Shown here in pieces: positions 1 to 5,773 of a stretch of 14,550 nucleotides of DNA. The notes under the pieces are model-generated. The model was not told the DNA's origin. It did no database searches and saw only the letters and a program-made list of their open reading frames with translations. The stretch is from contig DAOUKH010000008.1 of NCBI GenBank assembly GCA_034421515.1, positions 1-14,550 of the forward strand, written 5' to 3'. The DNA comes from DAOUKH01 sp034421515. Lineage in GTDB: Bacteria > Chloroflexota > Dehalococcoidia > SHYB01. Each line of letters begins with the position of its first letter. The first letter of the stretch is position 1. The translations under genes were made by a program, and so were the position numbers.

Positions 1-11
1 GAATCGTCGGG

Positions 12-779
12 TCATGACAGCCATGAGCCGGCGTTGACGTGGAGGGTCTGACCGGTGATGTGGCGCGCCTCGTCTGAGACGAGGAAGAGGACGGCGTTGG
101 CCTGGTCGCCGGGTTCGAGGTAGACGCCCATCGCGGTCTGCAGGATGGAGTCGGTGGCCGCCTTGTGCATCGCCTCGTCGGTCTTGAAGCTGGCGCGGGT
201 CATCGGTGTATCGGTGAGCCCCGGGGCGATGGTGTTGACCCTGATGTTCTCGGCGCCGAGGTCGTGGGCCAGGCTGCGGGAGACGTGGGCGACGGCGGCC
301 TTGGACGCGCCGTAGGCGAGGCTGCGTCCCGAGGGGCGAAAGCCCGAGCCGGAGGAGAAGTTGACGATGACACCGCCGCCCCGCTCGCGCAGGTGGGGAA
401 GGACGGCCTGGCAGAAGAACATGACACCCTTGAGGTTGACGGCGAGGACGCGGTCCCACTGCTCCTCGGTTACCTGGTCGATAGAGCCGCCGGCGGCGAT
501 CGCGGCGCAGTTCACCAGGACGTCGAGGCCGCCGAAGCGCTCGACGGCGCGGGCCACGGCACGCTCGACGGAGGCTTTATCGGCGGCGTCGGCCTCCAGC
601 CCTATGGCCTCGCCCCCGGCGGCGGCAACCTCATCGGCGGCCCGCTGGACGCCGTCGGCGTCGAGGTCGGCGAGGGCGACGGCGGCGCCCTCGCGGGCCA
701 GGGTGAGCGCGGTGGCGCGTCCGATACCGGACGCGGCGCCGGTGATGATCGCGATCTTGCCCTCTACGCGCCCCGCCAT
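12..779 (-). CDS. SDR family NAD(P)-dependent oxidoreductase
   Basis: A 255-residue classical short-chain dehydrogenase/reductase, the normal family length. It has the Rossmann glycine motif TGAASGIG at 13-20, an NCAA variant of the NNAG motif at 90-93, Ser142/Ser143 before the active site, and catalytic Y156-xxx-K160. Asp38, at the end of beta2 (ALADLD), favours NAD(H) over NADP(H). The C-terminus (ITGQTLHVNAG) is typical of 3-oxoacyl-ACP reductase or alcohol dehydrogenase-like SDRs. The substrate cannot be read from sequence. I chose the ATG at 779 because MAGRVEGKIAIITG begins just before beta1. The frame stays open to a TTG at 824, but those 15 residues are proline- and arginine-rich and run into a terminator region. 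The Shine-Dalgarno is weak. The gene lies downstream of the small basic gene, separated from it by a terminator hairpin. Family assignment is firm; the exact role is unknown. Confidence 0.9.
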   Translation of the reverse strand: MAGRVEGKIAIITGAASGIGRATALTLAREGAAVALADLDADGVQRAADEVAAAGGEAIGLEADAADKASVERAVARAVERFGGLDVLVNCAAIAAGGSIDQVTEEQWDRVLAVNLKGVMFFCQAVLPHLRERGGGVIVNFSSGSGFRPSGRSLAYGASKAAVAHVSRSLAHDLGAENIRVNTIAPGLTDTPMTRASFKTDEAMHKAATDSILQTAMGVYLEPGDQANAVLFLVSDEARHITGQTLHVNAGSWLS

Positions 780-822
780 GCCGTGAGGATACCACGGGGC
801 TTGTCGTTGCCCCGGTTCCTGC

Positions 823-854
823 ACAAACGAAAGCCCCCGTCGGGGGCGGGGGCT
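823..854 (-). terminator. Rho-independent terminator after the 54-aa gene
   Basis: Read on the minus strand, AGCCCCC (854-848) can pair with GGGGGCT (838-832), and the hairpin is followed by TTTCGTTTG (831-823). An alternative inner stem GCCCCC/GGGGGC with a three-base loop is also possible. It lies 25 bp past the stop of the small basic gene and 44 bp before the SDR start, so it probably separates their transcripts. The tail is only partly T-rich. Confidence 0.6.
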
Positions 855-878
855 CGTGTACTTGGCTTCGAGCGCGGG

Positions 879-1043
879 CTAACTGTTGTCGTCGAGCGTC
901 TTGGGCCAGGGGGCCTTGCCGGCGAGGACTTCCATCGGGATCTCGCGGGTCTTCTGGCCGTCGTTGGCCCGCTTGCGAGAGATGCCGCCGCGCTTGCCGC
1001 CGCGGACCTTCTTGACGCCCTTCATCTGTGCTTTGTGTGACAT
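879..1043 (-). CDS. Small basic protein, 54 aa, unknown function
   Basis: Short ORF with ATG at 1043 and TAG at 879-881, encoding 54 residues. The N-terminal half is strongly basic and glycine-rich: it begins MSHKAQMKGVKKVRGGKRGG and continues ISRKRANDGQK, with 12 Lys/Arg in the first 31 residues. The C-terminal half is ordinary (REIPMEVLAGKAPWPKTLDDNS) and ends acidic. There is no signal peptide, membrane segment or cysteine. The charge pattern suggests nucleic-acid or ribosome binding, but I recognise no family. Support for a real gene: a candidate promoter upstream (1078-1107), a terminator immediately downstream (823-854), codon use that gives a low-complexity but protein-like product, and filling of an otherwise empty 350-bp gap. 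The overlapping 158-residue minus-strand frame (631-1107) is arginine/proline-rich and looks like a shadow. The Shine-Dalgarno is weak (GAGAAAG, about 12 bases upstream). Confidence 0.65.
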   Translation of the reverse strand: MSHKAQMKGVKKVRGGKRGGISRKRANDGQKTREIPMEVLAGKAPWPKTLDDNS

Positions 1044-1077
1044 AGCTGGTCTTGCTTTCTCTGAAGTCGCGTCTGTA

Positions 1078-1107
1078 AGTGTACCGCACCGGCCCAGGAG
1101 GCGGCAA
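1078..1107 (-). promoter_or_regulatory. Candidate promoter for the 54-aa gene
   Basis: On the minus strand TTGCCG (1107-1102) is followed after 18 bp by TACACT (1083-1078), each 4/6 to the sigma70 consensus. The start of transcription would fall near 1070, giving a leader of about 27 bases before the ATG at 1043. Seen by eye only. Confidence 0.35.
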
Positions 1108-1126
1108 CGGGGACGGAGCAGAGGCC

Positions 1127-1474
1127 CTACCCCATCTGGCCGCTGAGTTGGCGGCCGCCGAGGACGTGCATGTGGAGGTGGGCGACGCTCTGGCCGCCTT
1201 CAGCGCCGGTGTTCATGACAAGGCGGTAACCGGAGTCGGCGACGCCGGCGGCTTGCGCGGCGCGGTTCGCCATCAAGGTCATGTTCCGCATGAGGTCGGC
1301 GTTGTGCTCGCCAACCTCGGCGACGGAGGCAAGGTGCTCAAAGGGAATGACGAGGAGGTGTACCGGCGCCTGCGGGGAGATGTCGGCGATGACGAAGACG
1401 GCCTCGTCTTGGTGCAGCTTCTCGCTGGGTATCTCGCCCGATGCGATCTTGCAGAAGATGCAGTCGCCGGCCAT
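1127..1474 (-). CDS. HIT family protein (histidine triad nucleotide hydrolase)
   Basis: A 115-residue HIT-domain protein of the HINT/PKCI type, full length for the family. The signature H99-L-H101-M-H103-V is present, with the middle His101 expected to be the nucleophile that forms the nucleotidyl intermediate. The N-terminus CIFCKIASGEIPSEKLH is the family hallmark and Cys5/Cys8 could bind zinc. Such proteins hydrolyse nucleoside phosphoramidates or similar AMP-linked compounds in the cytoplasm. The ATG at 1474 has a strong Shine-Dalgarno (GGGGAGGAG) ending four bases upstream. The gene follows ACAD1 by 66 bp, but a perfect terminator-like hairpin fills most of that gap, so its expression must read through the hairpin or start inside ACAD1. 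Identification is very secure; the physiological substrate is unknown. Confidence 0.93.
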   Translation of the reverse strand: MAGDCIFCKIASGEIPSEKLHQDEAVFVIADISPQAPVHLLVIPFEHLASVAEVGEHNADLMRNMTLMANRAAQAAGVADSGYRLVMNTGAEGGQSVAHLHMHVLGGRQLSGQMG

Positions 1475-1490
1475 GGCGCTCCTCCCCGGT

Positions 1491-1522
1491 AAAGAAGAAG
1501 CCCGGCGCGCGCCGGGCTTCTT
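1491..1522 (-). terminator. Perfect-palindrome terminator between ACAD1 and HIT gene
   Basis: Positions 1495-1522 form a perfect 28-base palindrome: AAGAAGCCCGGCGC followed by its exact complement. Read on the minus strand it starts 18 bp past the ACAD1 stop and runs into TTCTTCTTT, so it is a good intrinsic terminator for ACAD1. It also lies only about 20 bases upstream of the HIT start codon, placing its T-tract next to the HIT Shine-Dalgarno. Confidence 0.8.
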
Positions 1523-1540
1523 GGCGGTCCGTCGTTCCGG

Positions 1541-2671
1541 TTAGATGCCGAGGTGCTGCGCCACCAGCTCGCGATGGTAGTCGCCGTCTCCGAAGGCGAG
1601 CTCAGCTGCCTTGGCCCGGCGGAAGTAGAGCTGCATGTCGTGCTCTTTGGTGAAGCCGATGCCGCCGTGGATCTGGTGCCCGAGGGCGCAGACCCGGCGG
1701 TAGGCGTCGCTGACCCACGCCTTGGCCATCGAGACTTCCTTGGAGGCCTCCATGCCTTCGCTGACCCGCCAGATCGCCTCGTAGGCGATGTAGCGGGAGC
1801 CGTCGACGTCGGTGACCATGTTGGCGCAGTGGTGCTGGATGGCCTGGAAGCTGCCGATGGGGCGGCCGAACTGGACGCGCTGCTTGGCGTACTCGACGCT
1901 CATCTCGAGCACCTGCTGCGCTCCGCCGACCATCTCGGCGCATTTGCCGGCGGCGCCCCACTCGGCGATCTTCTCCACGATGGCCCAGCCGCCGTTCTCC
2001 TCGCCCAGGACGTTGGCGGCGGAGACCTTGACGTTGTCAAACGCGATCTCGACTTGGTGGTCGGAGGCGATGGTCTTCAGCGACTCGTAGGAGATGCCGG
2101 GGCTCTTGGCCTCGACCAAGAAGAGGGTGATGCCATCGTCGCCCTTGCCTTCCTTCGTGCGGGCGACGACCAAGAGCTGGTCGGCTGCGCCGCCATAGGA
2201 GATGAAGAGCTTGGTGCCGTTCAGGGTGTACTCGTCGCCGTCCTTGGACGCGGTGAGCTCGACGCCGGAGGCCTCCCAGGTTGCGGAAGGTTCGGTCTGG
2301 GCGTAGACCCAGATTTCGTCGCCGGCGGCAATCTTGCTGAGGTGGGCTTCCTTCTGGGCGTCGGTGCCGAACTCGAGGATCGGCATGCCGCAGAGGACGA
2401 CCGTGTTGAAGAAGGGCGAGGGGGTGAGGTTGCGGCCCATCTCCTCGATGAGCACGGCGAGGTCGAGGAAGCTGAAGCCGTCGCCGCCGTACTGCTCGGG
2501 GAAGACCATGCCCATCCAACCCTGGCCGGCCATTTCCTTCCACAGCTCGGGTGGATAGCCGAGGTCGTCTTCCTCCATGGCGCGCACGACCTCTTTGGAC
2601 GATTTCTCGGCGAGGAACTCCCGCGCCGAAGTCTGGATCATTTGTTGCTCTTCGCTAAGACCGAGGTCCAT
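1541..2671 (-). CDS. Acyl-CoA dehydrogenase family protein lacking the usual catalytic Glu (ACAD1)
   Basis: A 376-residue acyl-CoA dehydrogenase with all three domains: helical N-terminus (LSEEQQMIQ, 5-13), middle beta domain, and C-terminal helical domain (KQRVQFGRPIGSFQAIQH, 263-280; HGGIGFTKEHD, 335-345). It resembles the FadE28-type subunits of steroid or branched acyl-CoA degradation. Two catalytic positions look empty. Where medium-chain enzymes have EGT before the final helix this protein has F360-GD. Where isovaleryl-CoA-type enzymes carry a helix-G Glu, alignment puts Gly239. The FAD-side motif is also altered (TEPSATWEAS, with no AGSD). In known alpha2beta2 dehydrogenases such as Mtb FadE28/FadE29, one subunit lacks the base, so this may be a beta-type partner. 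ACAD2 in this window is a candidate partner. ATG at 2671 has an ideal site, AAGGAGG with a 6-base spacer. The alignments were made by eye. Confidence 0.92.
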   Translation of the reverse strand: MDLGLSEEQQMIQTSAREFLAEKSSKEVVRAMEEDDLGYPPELWKEMAGQGWMGMVFPEQYGGDGFSFLDLAVLIEEMGRNLTPSPFFNTVVLCGMPILEFGTDAQKEAHLSKIAAGDEIWVYAQTEPSATWEASGVELTASKDGDEYTLNGTKLFISYGGAADQLLVVARTKEGKGDDGITLFLVEAKSPGISYESLKTIASDHQVEIAFDNVKVSAANVLGEENGGWAIVEKIAEWGAAGKCAEMVGGAQQVLEMSVEYAKQRVQFGRPIGSFQAIQHHCANMVTDVDGSRYIAYEAIWRVSEGMEASKEVSMAKAWVSDAYRRVCALGHQIHGGIGFTKEHDMQLYFRRAKAAELAFGDGDYHRELVAQHLGI

Positions 2672-2696
2672 CCATCTCCTCCTTAGGCATCGTGAA

Positions 2697-2720
2697 GGCC
2701 TGCCGCCGCGCGGCGAGGCC
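2697..2720 (-). other. GC-rich hairpin in the ACAD1 leader
   Basis: GGCCT (2697-2701) pairs with AGGCC (2716-2720). Between them lie a two-base bulge and the perfect 12-base palindrome CGCCGCGCGGCG (2704-2715). It would sit in the transcribed leader between the candidate promoter (2770-2797) and the ribosome-binding site. It could affect initiation, but GC palindromes arise easily by chance here. The remainder of 2672-2849 holds only the promoter described next. Confidence 0.35.
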
Positions 2721-2769
2721 GAGGGTCTTTGTCGTCGCGTTTAGGGGCGCCTCAGAAAAGGCCCCGTAC

Positions 2770-2797
2770 AGTATATGCGGTTGTTTCGTCCAGGCAA
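2770..2797 (-). promoter_or_regulatory. Candidate sigma70 promoter for ACAD1
   Basis: On the minus strand TTGCCT (2797-2792, 4/6) is followed after 16 bp by TATACT (2775-2770, 5/6). Transcription would start near 2763 and give a leader of about 90 bases that includes the hairpin at 2697-2720. The surrounding A/T-rich patch stands out in GC-rich DNA. Confidence 0.5.
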
Positions 2798-2849
2798 GAG
2801 TAGGCAAACGAGCGGCGCGAAAGAGGCGGGAATGGGGGCGGCGTCGTGG

Positions 2850-3086
2850 TCAGATCGACACCGAGAGGCAACTGACGGTGCGCACGATGCCGGGCACGGT
2901 GTGGACTTGGCTCGTAACGGCCTCGCCGATGCCTTCGAGGTTGTCGGCCTCGACGACGGCGATGATGTCGTAGGGGCCGGTTACGGCGTCGACGCGGACG
3001 ACCTGGCTCATTCCACCGAGGGCCTGGACCACTTGCTTGGTCTTTCCGACCGAGGTCTCTATCAGGACAAATGCTTGGGTCGCCAT
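2850..3086 (-). CDS. Stand-alone Lrp/AsnC ligand-binding (RAM) domain protein
   Basis: A 78-residue protein consisting only of the Lrp/AsnC effector-binding (RAM) domain: two beta-alpha-beta halves with the family motif GPYDIIAVVEADN at 37-49 and the closing VPGIVRTVSCLSV at 64-76. No helix-turn-helix lies upstream; the region before the ATG is a promoter, not coding, so this is not a truncated regulator. Stand-alone RAM proteins assemble into oligomers and bind amino acids or similar small molecules, but none is known to bind DNA itself. ATG at 3086 has AGGAAG seven bases upstream. It lies between ACAD1 and the epoxide hydrolase on the same strand and has the best promoter in the window directly upstream. 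Its ligand cannot be predicted. Confidence 0.88.
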   Translation of the reverse strand: MATQAFVLIETSVGKTKQVVQALGGMSQVVRVDAVTGPYDIIAVVEADNLEGIGEAVTSQVHTVPGIVRTVSCLSVSI

Positions 3087-3137
3087 GGGTATCTTCCTGC
3101 AGCGTGAGGGCCGAGTTCGACCGCCTCGCGCGCCTGG

Positions 3138-3166
3138 ATTCTAGGACGCGCTCGCCAGGGTGTCAA
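3138..3166 (-). promoter_or_regulatory. Strong sigma70-type promoter for the RAM-domain gene
   Basis: On the minus strand a perfect TTGACA (3166-3161) is followed after 17 bp by TAGAAT (3143-3138, 5/6). Transcription would start near 3131 and leave a leader of about 45 bases before the ATG at 3086. It lies just after the epoxide hydrolase stop and so gives the RAM gene its own transcript. Confidence 0.7.
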
Positions 3167-3192
3167 ACCTGTTGCGCATCTGTGAGGAATAG

Positions 3193-4344
3193 CTAGCCGG
3201 CGCGGAGGGGCCGGAAGAAGTCGCGGATGTCTTCGACGAGCAGGTCCGGTTCTTCCATCGAGGCGAAGTGGCCGCCGCGCTCGAAGACGGTATAGCGCCG
3301 GAGGCCTGGGAACTTGCGCTCGACGGCAACCCTCGGCGGCCGGCCGATGTCGGCGGGGAAGAGGGCGGCAGCAGTTGGCACGTCGATGGCCTCCGGGCGG
3401 ACGGCGATCGGAGGCCGCCACCGGTGCTCGTAGTAGAAGTGCGCCGAGGAGCGGATCGTGCCGGTCACCCAGTAGATCATCACGTTGGTGAGCAGCTCGT
3501 CCTTGGTGAAGCGGCGCTCGACGTCGCCGCCACAGTCGCTCCAGGCGCGCCACTTCTCGACGATCCAGGCGGCCAGGCCTGCTGGGGAGTCGTTGAGGCC
3601 ATAGCCCAGGGTCTGGGGCTTGGTGCTCTGGATGCCCATGTAGCCGCCCTCGGCGGCGCGCCAAGCTGCTTGACCCTCGAGCCAGGCGCGCTCCTCGGGG
3701 CCGCGCTCGGCCTCGGGGCTTGGGGTGGCGAGACCCATGTTGAGGTGGATGCCGGCGACGTGGTCGGGGTGACGGCTGCCGAGACCCGCGGAGACGAATG
3801 CGCCCCGGTCTCCGCCCTGCGCGCCGAATCTTGAGTAGCCCAGGACATCGACCATGAGGTCGCGGAGGACGTCGGCGGCGCGGTCGGCGTTGAAGCCGGG
3901 CTCGCGGGGCGCGTCGGAGAAGCCGTGGCCGGGGATTGAGGGGACGACGACGTGGAAGGCGTCGGCGGGGTCGCCGCCGTGGGCGGCGGGGTCGGCGAGC
4001 GGCCCGGCGACTTTGTACATCTCGAAGTAGGAGCCGGGCCAGCCGTGGATGAGCAGCAGTGGGAAGGGGTCGGGGCCGACGCCGGGAAGGTGGGAGAAGT
4101 GGACGCCGAGGCCGCCCATATCGGCGCGGAAGCTGGGGAGGCGCTCGTTGAGGAGGCGTTCTTGGGCCCGCCAGTCGTAGGCCGTGCGCCAGTACTCGAC
4201 AAGCTCTCGGATGTAGGGGAGCGGCGTGCCGTCGTCCCAGCCGATGTCGTCGAGCTCGTCGGGGAAGCGGGCACGGTCGAGGCGGCGGCGCAGGTCGTCG
4301 AGGACGTCGTCGGTGACGTGGATGGGCCAGCGGGAGACGGACAT
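3193..4344 (-). CDS. Epoxide hydrolase (microsomal/juvenile-hormone type alpha/beta hydrolase)
   Basis: A 383-residue alpha/beta hydrolase with the epoxide-hydrolase N-terminal domain (about 4-110: WPIHVTDDVLDDLRRRL, YWRTAYDWR) followed by the catalytic fold. Visible parts are the oxyanion motif HGWPGS (100-105), IPGHGFSD (137-144), nucleophile Asp179 in GGDRG, the Tyr pair Y304-Y305 in HFYYEH for ring opening, and the catalytic His359 in GGHFASMEEP. The nucleophile elbow usually reads GGDWG; Arg replaces Trp here. The enzyme opens epoxides to diols by a covalent ester intermediate. There is no N-terminal membrane anchor, so it is probably cytosolic. ATG at 4344 has GGAG eight bases upstream. 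It is transcribed divergently from the Rieske operon. The substrate is unknown; it could serve terpenoid or fatty epoxide breakdown. Confidence 0.93.
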   Translation of the reverse strand: MSVSRWPIHVTDDVLDDLRRRLDRARFPDELDDIGWDDGTPLPYIRELVEYWRTAYDWRAQERLLNERLPSFRADMGGLGVHFSHLPGVGPDPFPLLLIHGWPGSYFEMYKVAGPLADPAAHGGDPADAFHVVVPSIPGHGFSDAPREPGFNADRAADVLRDLMVDVLGYSRFGAQGGDRGAFVSAGLGSRHPDHVAGIHLNMGLATPSPEAERGPEERAWLEGQAAWRAAEGGYMGIQSTKPQTLGYGLNDSPAGLAAWIVEKWRAWSDCGGDVERRFTKDELLTNVMIYWVTGTIRSSAHFYYEHRWRPPIAVRPEAIDVPTAAALFPADIGRPPRVAVERKFPGLRRYTVFERGGHFASMEEPDLLVEDIRDFFRPLRAG

Positions 4345-4373
4345 GGGCGGCTCCGGGCGAGCGACTGCGGCGG

Positions 4374-4402
4374 ATTCTATGCGCCGGGGCGCCGACGGGC
4401 AA
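4374..4402 (-). promoter_or_regulatory. Candidate promoter for the epoxide hydrolase
   Basis: On the minus strand TTGCCC (4402-4397, 4/6) is followed after 17 bp by TAGAAT (4379-4374, 5/6). The inferred start is near 4367, leaving a 23-base leader. It lies back to back with the Rieske-operon promoter, about 8 bp apart. Confidence 0.5.
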
Positions 4403-4410
4403 TGCGCGTC

Positions 4411-4440
4411 TTGCTAGGACTGCGGGGGTGGCCGTAGACT
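4411..4440 (+). promoter_or_regulatory. Candidate promoter for the Rieske-PTPS operon
   Basis: TTGCTA (4411-4416) is followed after 18 bp by TAGACT (4435-4440), each 4/6 to consensus. The start would be near 4447, just before the Shine-Dalgarno GGGAGG at 4451-4456, which implies a very short leader. Confidence 0.4.
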
Positions 4441-4462
4441 GGCCGCGTCGGGGAGGTCTGGA

Positions 4463-4798
4463 TTGGCGGAAGAGGGACGGTTCGTCAAGGCGGCCCGAGA
4501 GGGCGAGATTCCCGTGGGCCAGGGCAAGCTGGTCTTCGGCCCACATGACAAGCCCATCGCGCTTTTCCACCACGAGGACGGCGGCTACTACGCGGTGAAC
4601 TACGTCTGCCCGCACATGGGCGGCCCGATCGGCGAGGGCAAGCTGCGGGGCTACGTCGTCGACTGCCCCTGGCACGGCTGGAGCTATGACATTCGCGACG
4701 GCAAGGACCCGACGCCGCCGGGCCACGACATCACCGCCTACGAAGTGAAGGTCGAGGACGGCGTGGTCTTGGTCGGGTGGGTGAAGCCGCCCGCATAG
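4463..4798 (+). CDS. Rieske [2Fe-2S] protein
   Basis: A 111-residue single-domain Rieske protein. The cluster ligands are in C49-P-H51 and C68-P-W-H71, separated as in Rieske ferredoxins of ring-hydroxylating dioxygenases and in NirD-like proteins. It has no signal peptide or membrane helix, so it is a soluble cytoplasmic electron carrier or redox subunit. There is no ATG before the domain. TTG at 4463 has GGGAGG with a 6-base spacer and gives MAEEGRFVKAA, the usual N-terminus for this group. It is the first gene of an operon with two PTPS genes and an SDR (18-bp gap to the next), so it may supply electrons for pterin chemistry or a pterin-dependent reaction. That role is inference; the family call is certain. 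Confidence 0.93.
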   Translation: MAEEGRFVKAAREGEIPVGQGKLVFGPHDKPIALFHHEDGGYYAVNYVCPHMGGPIGEGKLRGYVVDCPWHGWSYDIRDGKDPTPPGHDITAYEVKVEDGVVLVGWVKPPA

Positions 4799-4816
4799 CG
4801 CGCCGGGACTGATGGG

Positions 4817-5251
4817 ATGAACAGAGCCTCCGCACCCGCCGAAACGACGCTCACGAAGACCTTCGAGTTTTCGTCGTCGCACCGGTACTTCCGGGACGAG
4901 TGGACGCAGGAGGAGAACGAGCGGGTCTTCGGCGCCTGCGCCCGGCCCAACGGTCATGGGCACAACTACCTGCTCGATGTCACGGTCAAGGGCCCGGTCG
5001 ATCCGGTCACGGGCATGGTGGTCAACATCGTGGACGTGAAGGCGGTGGTGGAAGACGTTCTGGATGAGTTCGACCACCACCACCTGAACCACGACATGCC
5101 GTACTTCAAGGACCGCGTTCCCACGACGGAGAACCTCGCGGCCACGCTGTGGGACCTTATCGCGCCGCGCCTGCCCGCGGGGTCGGCGCTCGACAGCGTC
5201 CTACTGCGAGAAGACGAGGACCTCGCGGTCGAGTACCGGGGCGGCGCATGA
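4817..5251 (+). CDS. 6-pyruvoyl-tetrahydropterin synthase family protein (PTPS, copy 1)
   Basis: A 144-residue T-fold protein of the 6-carboxy-/6-pyruvoyl-tetrahydropterin synthase family (COG0720). The zinc ligands are His22 (FSSSHRY), His47 and His49 (GHGHNY); the catalytic Cys41 and the Asp86-His87 pair (FDHHHL) are present; PTTEN (102-106) and Glu132 match the pterin-binding positions. The spacing is Cys-x5-His-Gly-His, which is known from the PTPS-II group that makes 6-pyruvoyl-tetrahydropterin for biopterin; queuosine-type QueD has Cys-x3. DPVTGMVVNI (62-71) also resembles eukaryotic PTPS. Its substrate would be 7,8-dihydroneopterin triphosphate. The stop overlaps the ATG of copy 2 by four bases (ATGA), so the two are translationally coupled. 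No queC, queE or folE is present in the window. Confidence 0.92.
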   Translation: MNRASAPAETTLTKTFEFSSSHRYFRDEWTQEENERVFGACARPNGHGHNYLLDVTVKGPVDPVTGMVVNIVDVKAVVEDVLDEFDHHHLNHDMPYFKDRVPTTENLAATLWDLIAPRLPAGSALDSVLLREDEDLAVEYRGGA

Positions 5252-5733
5252 CTGCCGAGCGGACAGCGGGGGAAGGTGTGGGGAGCGTTTACCTGACGCG
5301 ACGGTACCGTTTCTCCGCGACGCACCGGCTGTACAGCGACGCGCTGTCCGACGCGGCGAACCGCGAGATCTACGGCAAGTGCGCCAACGACAATGGGCAC
5401 GGCCACAACTATCAGGTGTTCATCACGATGGCAGGGCCGATCGACCCGGTGACGGGCATGTGCTGCGACCTCGACGCGCTCGACGCGCTGGTGCGAGAGC
5501 GGGTGATCGACCGCTACGACCACCGGCACCTGAACCTCGACGTCGAGGACTACATCGATCTCGTGCCGACGGGCGAGAACATCGTGCGGCGCATCTGGGA
5601 CCTGCTCGCCGACGCCGGGCCCAGGACCGCGGCGAGCGGCGGCCAAGCTGCGGGGCCCCGGCTGCACAAGGTCCGGCTGGTGGAGACGCGCGACAACGCG
5701 TTCGAGTTCACCGGCGGCCCGTCCGAGCCGTAA
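5248..5733 (+). CDS. 6-pyruvoyl-tetrahydropterin synthase family protein (PTPS, copy 2)
   Basis: A 161-residue paralogue of the preceding gene. It keeps the zinc ligands His26 (FSATHRLYS), His51 and His53 (GHGHNY), catalytic Cys45 (KCANDNGHGH, again Cys-x5-HGH), Asp91-His92 (YDHRHL), and Glu146 (VETRDNAFEF). Relative to copy 1 it has TGEN instead of TTEN at 108-111 and an inserted Ala/Gly-rich loop at about 123-138. Both copies therefore look catalytically complete and are more diverged than a recent duplication. The ATG at 5248 was chosen because it overlaps the stop of copy 1 (ATGA); the frame is open further upstream inside copy 1 but that part is an arginine-rich shadow. It may form hetero-oligomers with copy 1, or act on a different side-chain substrate. 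Confidence 0.91.
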   Translation: MTAERTAGEGVGSVYLTRRYRFSATHRLYSDALSDAANREIYGKCANDNGHGHNYQVFITMAGPIDPVTGMCCDLDALDALVRERVIDRYDHRHLNLDVEDYIDLVPTGENIVRRIWDLLADAGPRTAASGGQAAGPRLHKVRLVETRDNAFEFTGGPSEP

Positions 5734-5773
5734 CGCGGGGGCACCTGGAATCCAAGGAAGCGAGGAACGGCGC

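Noticed and set aside
631..1107. 158-residue minus-strand frame covering the small basic gene
   Set aside because: The translation is Arg/Pro/Gly repeats and it overlaps the SDR N-terminus out of frame; the 54-residue frame fits the promoter and terminator better.
2692..2973. Plus-strand 93-residue frame upstream of ACAD1
   Set aside because: It is Arg-rich, lacks a ribosome site, and is antisense to the RAM-domain gene for half its length; the region instead holds the ACAD1 promoter and leader.
3062..5092. 676-residue open frame on the minus strand
   Set aside because: It runs antisense to the Rieske and PTPS genes and out of frame through the epoxide hydrolase. The product is Arg/Pro/His-rich low-complexity sequence, as expected for a shadow in GC-rich DNA.
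4817..5733. Reading the PTPS genes as queD of queuosine synthesis
   Set aside because: Both have Cys-x5-HGH rather than the QueD Cys-x3-HGH, and no queC, queE or queF is nearby. The call stays at family level.
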